DNA of 61,363 bases from assembly GCA_021268355.1 (NCBI GenBank), contig JAJETY010000002.1:1-61363 (forward strand), given 5' to 3'. Shown in pieces: positions 52,402-60,919 of the stretch (within the stretch, counting starts at the first letter, position 1; each line of letters starts with the position of its first letter). This DNA comes from Candidatus Nitrosopumilus sp. (GTDB lineage Archaea > Thermoproteota > Nitrososphaeria > Nitrososphaerales > Nitrosopumilaceae). A program made the position numbers and the translations under genes. The notes beneath the pieces were generated by a model. It was not told the DNA's origin. It saw only the letters and a program-made list of their open reading frames with translations, and searched no databases.

Positions 52402-52565
52402 TCCAAGTCTTTGTTTACTCTAATATGATCTCCAGGATAATGTTCGTGAAGTTTTTTTGAATAACAATCCCCACAAATTGTGCCTTCAATTCCCCATTCC
52501 TTCATTGGATTAAATGGTAGTTCGATTTTTTCAGCACAAATTGCGCATTTGTCTTTTGAACCCAA
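52398..52565 (-). CDS. small zinc-ribbon protein
   Basis: 55 residues from TTG 52565; a longer frame reaches 52637, but a TATA-like TTTTTTATATCG lies about 26 bp before the TTG. Two CxxC pairs (CAICAEK, CGDCYSK) separated by 22 residues form a zinc ribbon. Small nucleic-acid-binding or adaptor proteins look like this. It lies just downstream of the AIPR gene, same strand. Confidence 0.55.
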   Translation of the reverse strand: MGSKDKCAICAEKIELPFNPMKEWGIEGTICGDCYSKKLHEHYPGDHIRVNKDLD

Positions 52566-52653
52566 ATCGATTCTTGCTCTTTCTAAACGATATAAAAAAC
52601 ATTCTCGAATAAAGATGAAAATTATGTTAAATACCACTTGTTTTTAGGAAAAT

Positions 52654-52715
52654 TAGGTAGTAGTCTGACCAATGTAAACCTCCTGCAAGATTTTTACTTG
52701 GTTGGACGCTGCCTA
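52654..52715. other. long imperfect hairpin at the 3' end of the AIPR gene
   Basis: TAGGTAG (52654-52660) pairs with CTGCCTA (52709-52715); inward GTC/GAC, ACCAA/TTGGT and GTAAA/TTTAC also pair, closing on a 14-base loop. About 20 pairs in all with small internal loops. It includes the AIPR stop. It could be a terminator or a structured RNA. Confidence 0.5.
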
Positions 52716-54464
52716 CAACAAATTAGTTGTAAGTTTCTTTATTGCTAAAATTTCGTCTTCTTCTTGTCTTATTTTTTTATCAATTACTCTAAGCATTGTA
52801 TCATTCCAAACATGTTGAGAAAAGAAATTATGTTTTGTATTTGCCATCTCAATTTCATCATCAACCACTGTGTCTTCAAGGAATTTTGTAACAATTACAT
52901 CTGCAAGCTTCAAAATTCTAGAGTTTAGTTTGAAACTACGGAAAATTGGCTCTATTTTTCTAATATCTCCCTTAAAATCTCCCTTTGATTCAAGAATTTT
53001 TTTCTGTAGGACTCGGAAGTAAACTGCAACATAAAACAAAGTTGCGTATCTTTTTGTCTTGTGACCTCCTTTCTTACCGTACTTTAATGCCATTTTTGCA
53101 TATTCTTTTACCAAATATGGATACAACAAAATTCTGTAATCATCTTTTAGATTGTCATTAAAGACATCATCATACTTGCTTCCTCTTGGAAGGAATTGAG
53201 CTGGGGAACTGTAAGCTTCAGTTGGTCTTTGCTCAATTCCTGCAACTAGAGATTGAATTGCATCTTTTGCAACAATTACTTTTTTGTGATTGTCGGGAAG
53301 ATAGTTGTTATATGTAGAATCTCCTGCATACTCGCATTGTTTTGATTTTGATTTTGTATCAAAGGAACCAGCTTGGATCTCATAAAAATAACCACAGCTT
53401 TTGAGCTGAGACTTTATTGACTTGTGAAAGTCCATCAAGGAAACCAAGTCTTTTCCTCTGACAGAATTTTGTGAATTTCTATATTTTGTAATATTGTTTT
53501 GTTCTTGCTCATCATCTGCTTTGATTATTGTTACTGTCATGGAACCATCCATGTTCTTTGTTCTCTTGGAATGGTCTAAAATGGAATTCGATGTTTGAGC
53601 ACCGTTTACAATTTGTGGTGCATGAAGTTCAATCATATTTTCACCTAATTCTGAAAAATCACTTACTACGATTGTTATTCCGTTATTGTAAAAGAAGAAT
53701 TTGTTGGGATTACTTTGTAATGTATCTCTTAGTCCCTTATTGACCGTAGTTTTGAACTGCATCCATTGCCTGATGTTTGATTCAAAAACGTAATCTCTGT
53801 TCTTACTAACAAACTCTGTTAGTTCACGCAGTTTTAGAATTCCTAGGATGGTGTTTTCATGTCTGAGCATCTTTTCTAATCGTATTGATGATTTTTTACC
53901 TGCAGCTGGTTTTTTTATTCTGTCCCAAAGTTTTTGAATAATCTTTTCCTCATCAATTACTTCGACAAATTCATCATGATATTCTACCTTTTGGTTAGTA
54001 ACGTAACAGCATTTTACTTTGAGATTCTTTTCCTTAATTTTTGTGACAAGTTGGGCTAATTCTGGTCTCATCTTTGTAACATCTTTTGCAAGCAGTCGTT
54101 TTGCGTCTTCTTTGAACTTTGCAATAGCTTCTAATGAATGAGATGTACCGTATTTTGACTGAAATAATCTGATTGTATTATCTGAAAAATCTACAGGCAA
54201 GTATGCATCAATACCCAAGTCATTTGCACCATCTACAATTGCATCCGCCGCGTCATCTTCTGTTGCCTCAAAGACTCTTGTTAAAATCCAATGGAGAAAG
54301 TTATTTCCCTTCTCAACCTCACCCTTCGAATTCTCAGCATATTCCTGTATGCTCTCTCTTACGTTTTCTTCAAATCCTTCAAGTGGAGGATTTGAATTTT
54401 TTTGCACAAGTAGTGTATGAGAGCCAGGAATGTATTCTAGTAATCCGTTTCTGTTTTGAGACAA
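52713..54464 (-). CDS. AIPR-type abortive-infection protein with N-terminal nuclease-like domain
   Basis: 583 residues. FFFYNNGITIVV and PQIVNGAQTSNSI are the hallmark motifs of the AIPR family, linked to phage resistance by abortive infection. The first 130 residues contain DLGIDAYLPVD followed by IRLFQSKYG, a D...QxK core like Mrr-type PD-(D/E)XK nucleases. It would thus be a nuclease guarded by an AIPR domain. There is no adjacent restriction, toxin-antitoxin or phage gene. Start ATG at 54464. Defence role is inferred from the family. Confidence 0.8.
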   Translation of the reverse strand: MSQNRNGLLEYIPGSHTLLVQKNSNPPLEGFEENVRESIQEYAENSKGEVEKGNNFLHWILTRVFEATEDDAADAIVDGANDLGIDAYLPVDFSDNTIRLFQSKYGTSHSLEAIAKFKEDAKRLLAKDVTKMRPELAQLVTKIKEKNLKVKCCYVTNQKVEYHDEFVEVIDEEKIIQKLWDRIKKPAAGKKSSIRLEKMLRHENTILGILKLRELTEFVSKNRDYVFESNIRQWMQFKTTVNKGLRDTLQSNPNKFFFYNNGITIVVSDFSELGENMIELHAPQIVNGAQTSNSILDHSKRTKNMDGSMTVTIIKADDEQEQNNITKYRNSQNSVRGKDLVSLMDFHKSIKSQLKSCGYFYEIQAGSFDTKSKSKQCEYAGDSTYNNYLPDNHKKVIVAKDAIQSLVAGIEQRPTEAYSSPAQFLPRGSKYDDVFNDNLKDDYRILLYPYLVKEYAKMALKYGKKGGHKTKRYATLFYVAVYFRVLQKKILESKGDFKGDIRKIEPIFRSFKLNSRILKLADVIVTKFLEDTVVDDEIEMANTKHNFFSQHVWNDTMLRVIDKKIRQEEDEILAIKKLTTNLL

Positions 54465-54539
54465 TTTACTTTTCTAGTATGTTATATATTTAGAGAATTT
54501 GGTAATTATGTTATAACTCAGTTTTGGATGTGAAATGAT

Positions 54540-54989
54540 TTGATTAAAAAAATAGTTGCTTCAAGCATAATTGGTATAGTAATCATCATTTCATTAGCTG
54601 TTGCATTTTCAACTGAATTGGAACTTGAATCAGAACCATCTCCTGAATCAACATCTCATTCAATGCAAGGAGATTTTGAATCTGATGTTATGACTGGTGG
54701 TGATGTGGTCATGCCTACCAAAGTCTCAAGACCTGGTTGTGAGGAAACAGACAGGTGTTACATTCCTTCTGTAGTTTCAATTAGTGCAGGCGAATCTGTT
54801 ACGTGGGTAAATGAAGATTCAGCATTTCACAGTGTCACCTCAGGATTTTATGATGCACCTATAGATCTTTTTGATAGCGGACATATGGATCCTTTTGATT
54901 CCTATACGCTAACTTTTGATGAATCAGGAAACTACGATTATTTTTGCACCCTTCACCCTTGGATGCAAGGTAAAGTTATTGTTGAATAA
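54540..54989 (+). CDS. plastocyanin-like blue copper protein
   Basis: 149 residues from TTG 54540. An N-terminal membrane anchor (about residues 6-24) is followed by a Ser/Glu-rich linker and a cupredoxin. The type 1 copper ligands are HSVTSG (His) and YFCTLHPWMQG (Cys-x2-His-x2-Met). Small copper proteins replace cytochrome c in ammonia-oxidising archaea, so it probably carries electrons outside the membrane. tRNA-Cys follows directly. Confidence 0.9.
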   Translation: MIKKIVASSIIGIVIIISLAVAFSTELELESEPSPESTSHSMQGDFESDVMTGGDVVMPTKVSRPGCEETDRCYIPSVVSISAGESVTWVNEDSAFHSVTSGFYDAPIDLFDSGHMDPFDSYTLTFDESGNYDYFCTLHPWMQGKVIVE

Positions 54990-55061
54990 AGGTACCCGAG
55001 GGAGTCGAACCCCCTTGTATAGGCTTTGCAGGCCCACGCATAACCGTTCTGCCAGAGTACC
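54990..55061 (-). tRNA. tRNA-Cys (GCA anticodon)
   Basis: Acceptor GGTACTC/GGGTACC with U73; anticodon TGGGC-CTGCAAA-GCCTA gives GCA; T-arm GGGGG-TTCGACT-CCCTC. No intron. It starts one base after the stop of the plastocyanin gene, which is convergent. Confidence 0.92.
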
Positions 55062-55114
55062 GTTTTGAAAAACACAAAATGAACAATTAAACTCTTGTGA
55101 TGATCTTTTACTAT

Positions 55115-56083
55115 CTATCTTAGATTTGTCTCAAAAAATTCTATAGTTTTTTCCCATGCATCCATTGCTGCCTCTGGTGCATGACGTTCTCCTGATGGAT
55201 TTGCAAATGCATGGTCTACTCCCGGATAGATGTGAATATCATTGACAATTCCTACCTCGTTTAATACAGATTCAAATTCATTTACTTGTGTAGGTGGAAT
55301 TCCTTGATCAAGTTCTGCAAATATTCCAAGTATTGGCCAATTAATTGAGGACAATAATTGAGGTTCTGTGATTAGTCTTCCATAATAGATTACAGTTGCA
55401 TCCATTTCTTCATTGTTTAGTGCAAGATTAAGTGATTGTTGTCCACCAAAACACCATCCAATTGAACCAATTTTTTCCGGTGAATATTGTTCTTGGATGA
55501 ACTGAGTTGCAACATTCATGTTTTCAATCCAATATTGTTCTTCAAATGAACTTCGCAACTGAACAGCTTCATTTACAGTTGTAGCTACTTGTCCATCATA
55601 CAAGTCAACTGCAAATACAACATATCCGTGTGATGCAAGTTTTTCTGCCATATCTCTAATGTTGTCATTGAGTCCCCACCATTCGTGAATCATAATTATG
55701 GCTGGATACTCTCCATTCTCATATGGTTTTGCCAAATACCCGTTAGAGTTTTGAAAATAATTTACATTGGTAACCTCAACTGAGAATTCCCCTAGTGTAA
55801 AAATTTCAGAGTTGTTGTTTTGATTTGTGTATTCTGGTAAGATGTGAATTGCCCACCCTCGCTGAATTAATTTTTCAACTGATGATGGTTTGATACATGC
55901 AGGTTGTCCATTTGAAAATTTTATCACCAATTCTAGACCTTCAGTACATGTAACCTTGGAAGGTTCAGTACCTTGCTGAATCTGCTTTAGTGGTGGAGGA
56001 AAATATGCAATACCATCTGCATTGTAGATTTGTGGTAATAACAACAATGACATTGCAAAAATTCCAAAAAGCAGACTTTTCAT
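55115..56083 (-). CDS. secreted dienelactone-hydrolase family protein
   Basis: 322 residues with a signal peptide (MKSLLFGIFAMSLLLLPQIYNADG). Residues about 30-85 are an extra domain with two Cys (TCTEGLELVIKFSNGQPACI). The rest is an alpha/beta hydrolase: GWCFGGQQ (Cys nucleophile), ELDQGIP and PGVDHAF (Asp and His). The substrate is unknown; carboxymethylenebutenolide is only the family name. Confidence 0.85.
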   Translation of the reverse strand: MKSLLFGIFAMSLLLLPQIYNADGIAYFPPPLKQIQQGTEPSKVTCTEGLELVIKFSNGQPACIKPSSVEKLIQRGWAIHILPEYTNQNNNSEIFTLGEFSVEVTNVNYFQNSNGYLAKPYENGEYPAIIMIHEWWGLNDNIRDMAEKLASHGYVVFAVDLYDGQVATTVNEAVQLRSSFEEQYWIENMNVATQFIQEQYSPEKIGSIGWCFGGQQSLNLALNNEEMDATVIYYGRLITEPQLLSSINWPILGIFAELDQGIPPTQVNEFESVLNEVGIVNDIHIYPGVDHAFANPSGERHAPEAAMDAWEKTIEFFETNLR

Positions 56084-56196
56084 AATCTATGTTTTATTGT
56101 CTGAAATTTAACTTGTTTTCCAAAGATGATTAATCCTATGGGAATTCAAACCAAAACTTGCAACTTTTTATATCTAATTTTACTAAAACAGTCAGA

Positions 56197-56409
56197 TTGA
56201 AGATAATTGTAAAAAATGGTGATTCAGTTGATGTCTTTTCTGATGCTAGTGATGTACAGGTTTATCCAAAAAGCAAACTTGTTAGAACATTTAATGAAGA
56301 TGGGTCTTTGAATGAAGAATTCAAACTTGTTGACAAAAAAATAGATCTGAAAGATGATTTTGATAAAGATAAAACTGAAATTATCGTAACTTTGGATGTT
56401 ACAAAATGA
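56197..56409 (+). CDS. hypothetical small protein
   Basis: 70 residues from TTG 56197 (MKIIVKNGDSVDVFSD...), 26 bp after a TATA-like TTTTATATC (56166-56174); the longer frame to 56158 would cover the TATA. Beta-rich and acidic toward the end (KIDLKDDFDKDKTEII). Not recognised. Confidence 0.5.
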   Translation: MKIIVKNGDSVDVFSDASDVQVYPKSKLVRTFNEDGSLNEEFKLVDKKIDLKDDFDKDKTEIIVTLDVTK

Positions 56410-56536
56410 ACAATTAAACCCTTGTGATGATTCCAATTGTTCTACAAAATTCCAATACCTGCCAAGATTCAAAAATTTGTAATTGAAAATCATCTTTTCT
56501 ATGAATATAAAAATAGAAGAAAAACTATCACATACT

Positions 56537-56965
56537 ATGGTAAAAAGAATAATGGTTTGTTTGGATGGTTCTAAAAATTCCTTAAGAGGATTAGATAAAG
56601 CAATTTCATTTGCAAAAGAATCCGGCGCCCTAATTGTTGGCGTTCATAGTGATACTACTTTCAGTGCTTTTTCTGCAGTTCGTACACCTATTCTTCCAAC
56701 TAAAAAATGGAAACAAGAAGCAAAAAAGTTAATGAATATTGCTCAGAAAAAAGTTGAAAAAAATAAAATTGAATTTGAAGGAATTGTAATTGGTGGCCAC
56801 ACTTCAGGTATTGATTTAACCACATTTGCTAATAACCCTGGAAACAGAATTGATCAAATTGTAATTGGTTCTAGAGGAATGGGATTTCCAAAAGAATTAT
56901 TCTTTGGAAGTACATCTAATTTTGTATTGCACAAGGCTAAAGCCCCTGTAACTGTGGTGAAATAA
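56537..56965 (+). CDS. universal stress protein UspA-like
   Basis: 142 residues from ATG 56537 (MVKRIMVCLDGSKNSLRGL), about 26 bp after GAATATAAAAATAG. GSRGMGFPKELFFGSTSNFVLHKA is the ATP-binding motif. It overlaps the next UspA gene by one base (TAATG), so the two make one message and may form mixed dimers. Confidence 0.88.
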   Translation: MVKRIMVCLDGSKNSLRGLDKAISFAKESGALIVGVHSDTTFSAFSAVRTPILPTKKWKQEAKKLMNIAQKKVEKNKIEFEGIVIGGHTSGIDLTTFANNPGNRIDQIVIGSRGMGFPKELFFGSTSNFVLHKAKAPVTVVK

Positions 56966-57426
56966 TGTACAAAAAAATTCTTGTTCCACACGCAGGTACA
57001 CCTGCAGGCGATAAAGCACTCAAACATGCAATACATATTGCAAAATTTGATTCTTCAGAGATTTTGGTTTTACATGTAGTTGAACAAATGCAAAGACCAC
57101 CAACATTTGCTTTATCTGGTTCTGAAAGTAAAGCACTAGTAAGAGAATTCAAAAAAGCAGCAGAGCAGTCTCTAATTAATAGCCAAAATGAGATGAGAAA
57201 AAAAATAGAACCCTACAAATCCCAAAATATCAAAATTGGATACAAGGTTGTAATTGGATATTCTGATGAAGTCATCACAAAATATGTGAAAAATCAAAAC
57301 TTTGATCTCATTGTTATGGCAAAAAGGAGAAAATTGTCTGGAATAAAGAAACTTTTGTCCCTAGGTAGTGTTTCAAGAAAAATTGTTGAGCTTGGAAACT
57401 GCCCTGTTTTGCTAATTGATGCTTGA
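56965..57426 (+). CDS. universal stress protein UspA-like
   Basis: 153 residues. The C-terminal motif is degenerate: MAKRRKLSGIKKLLSLGSVSRKIVEL instead of G-x2-G-x9-G-S/T, so ATP binding is less sure than in its neighbour. Translated with the gene at 56537 from an overlapping stop-start. Confidence 0.85.
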   Translation: MYKKILVPHAGTPAGDKALKHAIHIAKFDSSEILVLHVVEQMQRPPTFALSGSESKALVREFKKAAEQSLINSQNEMRKKIEPYKSQNIKIGYKVVIGYSDEVITKYVKNQNFDLIVMAKRRKLSGIKKLLSLGSVSRKIVELGNCPVLLIDA

Positions 57427-57440
57427 ACAAACTCTTTAGT

Positions 57441-57662
57441 TTAGAATTTGTTAAATGGTTTTGAAGCCAATTTCACATCTTCTCCTTTGACAGTTTTTCT
57501 ACCTGCATGAGAAGCCATGTCTACTGCACTTTTAGCAATTCCATTTGCCACTTCTTCGATAACTCTTCTTAATTCATCAGCAGACTCGTCACTTACTCTT
57601 TCAGCACCTGCTTTTTTTAGAATTCTATACATTGCAGATAGTCCTAATTCTGATGATTTCAT
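57441..57662 (-). CDS. archaeal histone
   Basis: 73 residues from ATG 57662 (MKSSELGLSAMYRILKKAGAERVS). The histone fold RRVIEEVANGIAKSAVDMAS, then HAGRKTVKGEDVKLA is the hallmark of archaeal histones that wrap DNA in tetramers or longer stacks. No N-terminal tail. Divergent from tatD, 98 bp away. Confidence 0.95.
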   Translation of the reverse strand: MKSSELGLSAMYRILKKAGAERVSDESADELRRVIEEVANGIAKSAVDMASHAGRKTVKGEDVKLASKPFNKF

Positions 57663-57759
57663 CAATCTTATTTTCATTTTTTGCGAAAAAAGATAATGAG
57701 TGAAAAAATATCACTAAGGAATCGATTTATACAGACTATTTTAAGAATTGATCAAGAAA

Positions 57760-58515
57760 ATGACTTGGTACTTTGATTCTCATATTCATCTCTCTGATCC
57801 GCAATATTCTCCTGACATGGATTTTATTTTGCAAGAGATGAATGCTCTCAAAATTAAAGCATGTTGTGTATCTATGGATGTCACAAATTCTCTAGAGACT
57901 TTGGAGCTTGCAAAAAATAGTGATTTTGTTTTGCCATTTATTGGAATTCATCCCGAATGCGCAAATGACGAACTAGAAAAAGTTGTCACCATGATTGATG
58001 ACAACAATGACAAACTTGCCGGAATTGGGGAGATAGGTCTGGACCCAACTTATACCAATAATGATCAAGACACTAAAAGGCAAACACATGTCTTTGAAAC
58101 TCTGTTATCATGTGCTGAAAAATACAACAAGCCAGTATCCATCCATTCAAGAAAGAGTCTGGATGATGTTTTTCAAGTAATGACTTCTTTTAACACCAAA
58201 CATGCCCTTCTTCACTGGTTTGATGGAAGCAAAAAACAACTTGCCAAGGCTATGGATATGGGATTTTTTGTTTCATTTGGACCTGTGATGGTTTATGCAA
58301 ATGACAAGCAGACCTTACTATCAAAAAGTGATGAATCAAAAATTCTAGTTGAAACTGATGGTCCTGTTAGATTTTCTAGATGCTTTGAGATGAAATCTGC
58401 TGATATTGGGTTTATTCCAAGTGTGATCTTTTGTGCCTCAAAAGTTCTAGGAAAATCATTTGATGAGACTGCAGAACTGCTTGAAAAGAATTCAAACTCG
58501 TATCTTGGAATATAG
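57760..58515 (+). CDS. TatD-family metal-dependent hydrolase
   Basis: 251 residues from ATG 57760 (MTWYFDSHIHLSDPQY), about 26-30 bp after CGATTTATACAGAC. FDSHIHL, GIGEIGLDPTY, SIHSRKSL and VETDGPV supply the two metal sites of the amidohydrolase fold. TatD proteins are DNases. It precedes the S17e gene. Confidence 0.9.
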   Translation: MTWYFDSHIHLSDPQYSPDMDFILQEMNALKIKACCVSMDVTNSLETLELAKNSDFVLPFIGIHPECANDELEKVVTMIDDNNDKLAGIGEIGLDPTYTNNDQDTKRQTHVFETLLSCAEKYNKPVSIHSRKSLDDVFQVMTSFNTKHALLHWFDGSKKQLAKAMDMGFFVSFGPVMVYANDKQTLLSKSDESKILVETDGPVRFSRCFEMKSADIGFIPSVIFCASKVLGKSFDETAELLEKNSNSYLGI

Positions 58516-58545
58516 GTATAAAATACCCTAATCTTTAGACGACTC

Positions 58546-58920
58546 GTGGACAGAATAAAGCGTCTTTCATACCAAGTTATGGATAATCATAAATCTAAAT
58601 TTGGTGAAGATTTTGCCGATAACAAAAAAGTTCTAGATCAAGTTTCAATCGTCCGCTCAAAGGGACTCAAAAATGAGATAGCAGGTTACATTACAAACTA
58701 TATCAAAAAAGAGATTAGGGAACAGAAAGCAAAACAAGCTCAAGCCGAAGCATCTAAAGTCCAAGAACAACAAGCTCAAAGAGAATCTGAATTAGTTGAG
58801 GAATCTACTGAAGATGCACCTACAACCGAAGAATCTGTTGTGGAAGAAGTATCTGTTGAGTCTGCCGAAGATGCACCTACAACTGAAGAATCTGAAGCCA
58901 CAGAAGAAAAATCTGAATAA
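58546..58920 (+). CDS. rps17e: 30S ribosomal protein S17e with acidic C-terminal extension
   Basis: 124 residues from GTG 58546. The S17e core (IKRLSYQVMDNHKSKFGEDF, then NKKVLDQVSIVRSKGLKNEIAGY) covers residues 1-55, close to the usual 60-65. The remaining 65 are Glu/Ala/Gln-rich and carry two copies of EDAPTTEES. The tail has no counterpart I know in S17e. Confidence 0.85.
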   Translation: MDRIKRLSYQVMDNHKSKFGEDFADNKKVLDQVSIVRSKGLKNEIAGYITNYIKKEIREQKAKQAQAEASKVQEQQAQRESELVEESTEDAPTTEESVVEEVSVESAEDAPTTEESEATEEKSE

Positions 58921-58961
58921 TACACTAAGTATTAATTTCAAACTTTTACCAAATCATCATA

Positions 58962-59735
58962 ATGATTACTGTAAAACTAGTTGGAGGTGCCAAAAAATCT
59001 TTTTCAACAGAAAAATTAGAACTTGAAAAATCAAACATCACAATTGGAGAACTACTTGACAAAATATTGGAAATAAAACCAAATAATTTACCAGAACTTG
59101 ATATTGAAAATATTCTGATTGCAGTTAATGGTGTTGATTCATCGGCTCTAGATGGAAAATCAACTATGATTAAAAATCATGATGTAGTAAGTATCATCCC
59201 CGTCATTCATGGCGGTGCTTCAAAAAAATTACTTTACAAAATTGGCTCAAAACAAATTCTAGTGGTCCAAATTAAAGGTAAAGATGACATTGATGTAAAA
59301 TTCCTTGATAATCTCAGAGTAAAGTTCCCAAAAATCCAGTTACAAGCAGTTTCAAGCCAGTATGTCTTGAATAGTTCACACCTCAAAAAGATACTTTCAC
59401 TGTCAATAGAATCTCAAAAAAATGATGTCTTGCTTTCAAACAAACTAGAGACTGATATTCTGATGCGCTTTGCAATATCAAAACAAATCTCTACTGCAAT
59501 TACTTCTGCAGGAATAAAACCAAAAAATGATTTTCTTTTAATTTCAATTGGAAACAAAACCAGTCTTGATTCACTATTCAAAGAATTATCTAAATTAAGT
59601 ATTCCTATGTTTTCAAAAAACAATGAAACATTCTTGAAAAAATCTTTCAATATATCAAAAAAACAAATTGACTCTGTTTATTCCAAAAACCCACTTGAAG
59701 AGATTCTTGTTGAAAAAGCAGCAGTTCTACTCTGA
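58962..59735 (+). CDS. fusion of a MoaD/ThiS ubiquitin-like domain and KEOPS subunit Cgi121
   Basis: 257 residues. Residues 1-86 are a beta-grasp domain ending NHDVVSIIPVIHGGA with the double Gly at 85-86, as in MoaD, ThiS and Urm1. Residues about 90-257 fit Cgi121: VSSQYVLNSSHLKKILSLSI, then LETDILMRFAISKQISTAIT and GIKPKNDFLLISIG. Cgi121 is a KEOPS subunit in t6A synthesis that binds tRNA 3' ends. The double Gly is followed by more protein, so it would be free only after cleavage. Sua5 (60245) and Pcc1 (12507) belong to the same pathway. Confidence 0.8.
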   Translation: MITVKLVGGAKKSFSTEKLELEKSNITIGELLDKILEIKPNNLPELDIENILIAVNGVDSSALDGKSTMIKNHDVVSIIPVIHGGASKKLLYKIGSKQILVVQIKGKDDIDVKFLDNLRVKFPKIQLQAVSSQYVLNSSHLKKILSLSIESQKNDVLLSNKLETDILMRFAISKQISTAITSAGIKPKNDFLLISIGNKTSLDSLFKELSKLSIPMFSKNNETFLKKSFNISKKQIDSVYSKNPLEEILVEKAAVLL

Positions 59736-60248
59736 CATACTTCGCTTAGTTTTTTCAGTGCTCAAAATATCAGACTTTTTTACCACGGAAATTCCTGTTT
59801 TGGTTCCTAGAATCTCAATTAAAACAACTTTGTCTGGGAATTCAAGTGATACTTGATTCTTTATCTTACTAGCAATTTTTTTTATGATTTCTTGACTAGA
59901 CATATTGGAATTTCTTTTCTCAATAGATATTCTATATTTTTCATCTTTAGAGATGTTGCTAGCCAGTTCTTCCACAACTTTTTCAATCTCTTCAATCCCT
60001 GTCTCAACGATTCTTTGAATTGGAATTATTCTCAAACAATACCTTACACTCCAAGGTTCATCGAGAAGTATTTCCTTGATTTTTCTTATTGTCTCAACTG
60101 GATCTAATTTTGTCTCTGCAGTAAGAATACCTGACATACTTGTGATTGTAACTTTGGGATCAGGATCTCCAAATTCATCCAAAAATCCCCTCAACTCCTC
60201 CTCTGCTTCAGGTTCAAGGTGTCTTGCGCAAGTTATAATTAGATTCAT
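59727..60248 (-). CDS. THUMP-domain protein (Tan1-like)
   Basis: 173 residues. LIITCARHLEPEAEEELRGFL and RYCLRIIPIQRIVET fit the THUMP fold that binds tRNA; RNSNMSSQEIIKKIASKI closes it. Tan1 with an acetyltransferase makes ac4C12 in tRNA-Ser and tRNA-Leu. It overlaps sua5 by four bases (60245-60248), so the two are co-transcribed, and its stop overlaps the Cgi121 fusion by nine bases. Confidence 0.85.
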   Translation of the reverse strand: MNLIITCARHLEPEAEEELRGFLDEFGDPDPKVTITSMSGILTAETKLDPVETIRKIKEILLDEPWSVRYCLRIIPIQRIVETGIEEIEKVVEELASNISKDEKYRISIEKRNSNMSSQEIIKKIASKIKNQVSLEFPDKVVLIEILGTKTGISVVKKSDILSTEKTKRSMSE

Positions 60249-60841
60249 ACCTTCAAAATCTCCTCTTTATTCAGAGAACCTTCTCTTATGATTTTGATCT
60301 CACCATCTTCTATCTGAATAATTGTGGATTCACCTTTGCTTGTAATTGTTCCCCCATCAACAAAGACATCATAGTTTTCTACACCTTTAATGCATTCATT
60401 TGGATCAAAAAATGATGGCTGTCCTGAGACATTTGCACTAGTTCCAATTAGATAATGACATTTCTCTAACAAATCTAAAGTGCATTTATGATTTGGTACT
60501 CTGAGTGCAATCTTATCTGAAAGATTTAGTGATTCCTTAAGTTTAAGATCCTTTAGTTTCAAAAGAATCGTCAACTGACCTGGCCAGAATTTCTCTACGA
60601 GTTTTTCTGAGATTTCATCAAATTCTGCAATCTGACTAGCTATCTCTTTAGAGTAAACTAGAACCGGAAACGGTTTTGAAAAATCTCTTGATTTAATCTC
60701 GTAAACTTTTTTTGCTGATTCTTTGTTGTATGGGTTGCATCCAATGCCGTATACTGTATCTGTTGGAAAAACAACAATTCCACCATCTTCAATAACTTTC
60801 ACTGCTTTCTCAATTCCTTGCTTGTCACAGTTTACTTTCAA
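60245..60841 (-). CDS. threonylcarbamoyl-AMP synthase (Sua5/YrdC)
   Basis: 198 residues. FPTDTVYGIGCNPYNKESAKKVYEIKSR is the YrdC signature; RVPNH and TSANVSGQPS follow. It makes threonylcarbamoyl-AMP from Thr, bicarbonate and ATP, the donor used by KEOPS to build t6A37. It lacks the C-terminal Sua5 domain, so it is the short YrdC type. Confidence 0.93.
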   Translation of the reverse strand: MKVNCDKQGIEKAVKVIEDGGIVVFPTDTVYGIGCNPYNKESAKKVYEIKSRDFSKPFPVLVYSKEIASQIAEFDEISEKLVEKFWPGQLTILLKLKDLKLKESLNLSDKIALRVPNHKCTLDLLEKCHYLIGTSANVSGQPSFFDPNECIKGVENYDVFVDGGTITSKGESTIIQIEDGEIKIIREGSLNKEEILKV

Positions 60842-60919
60842 TAATTTGCCCTAGTTTTTTTGTTTAATTACCATTTTCTTTTGAAAAGTTTTTAACATAA
60901 ATTTTTTCTATGATTACAT

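Noticed and set aside
52654-52717. H/ACA RNA on the plus strand (ACA after CTGCCT)
   Set aside because: The stem has no pseudouridylation pocket of the right size and no good K-turn.
54465-55061. Integration of the AIPR gene at tRNA-Cys
   Set aside because: No direct repeat of the tRNA end and no integrase near it.
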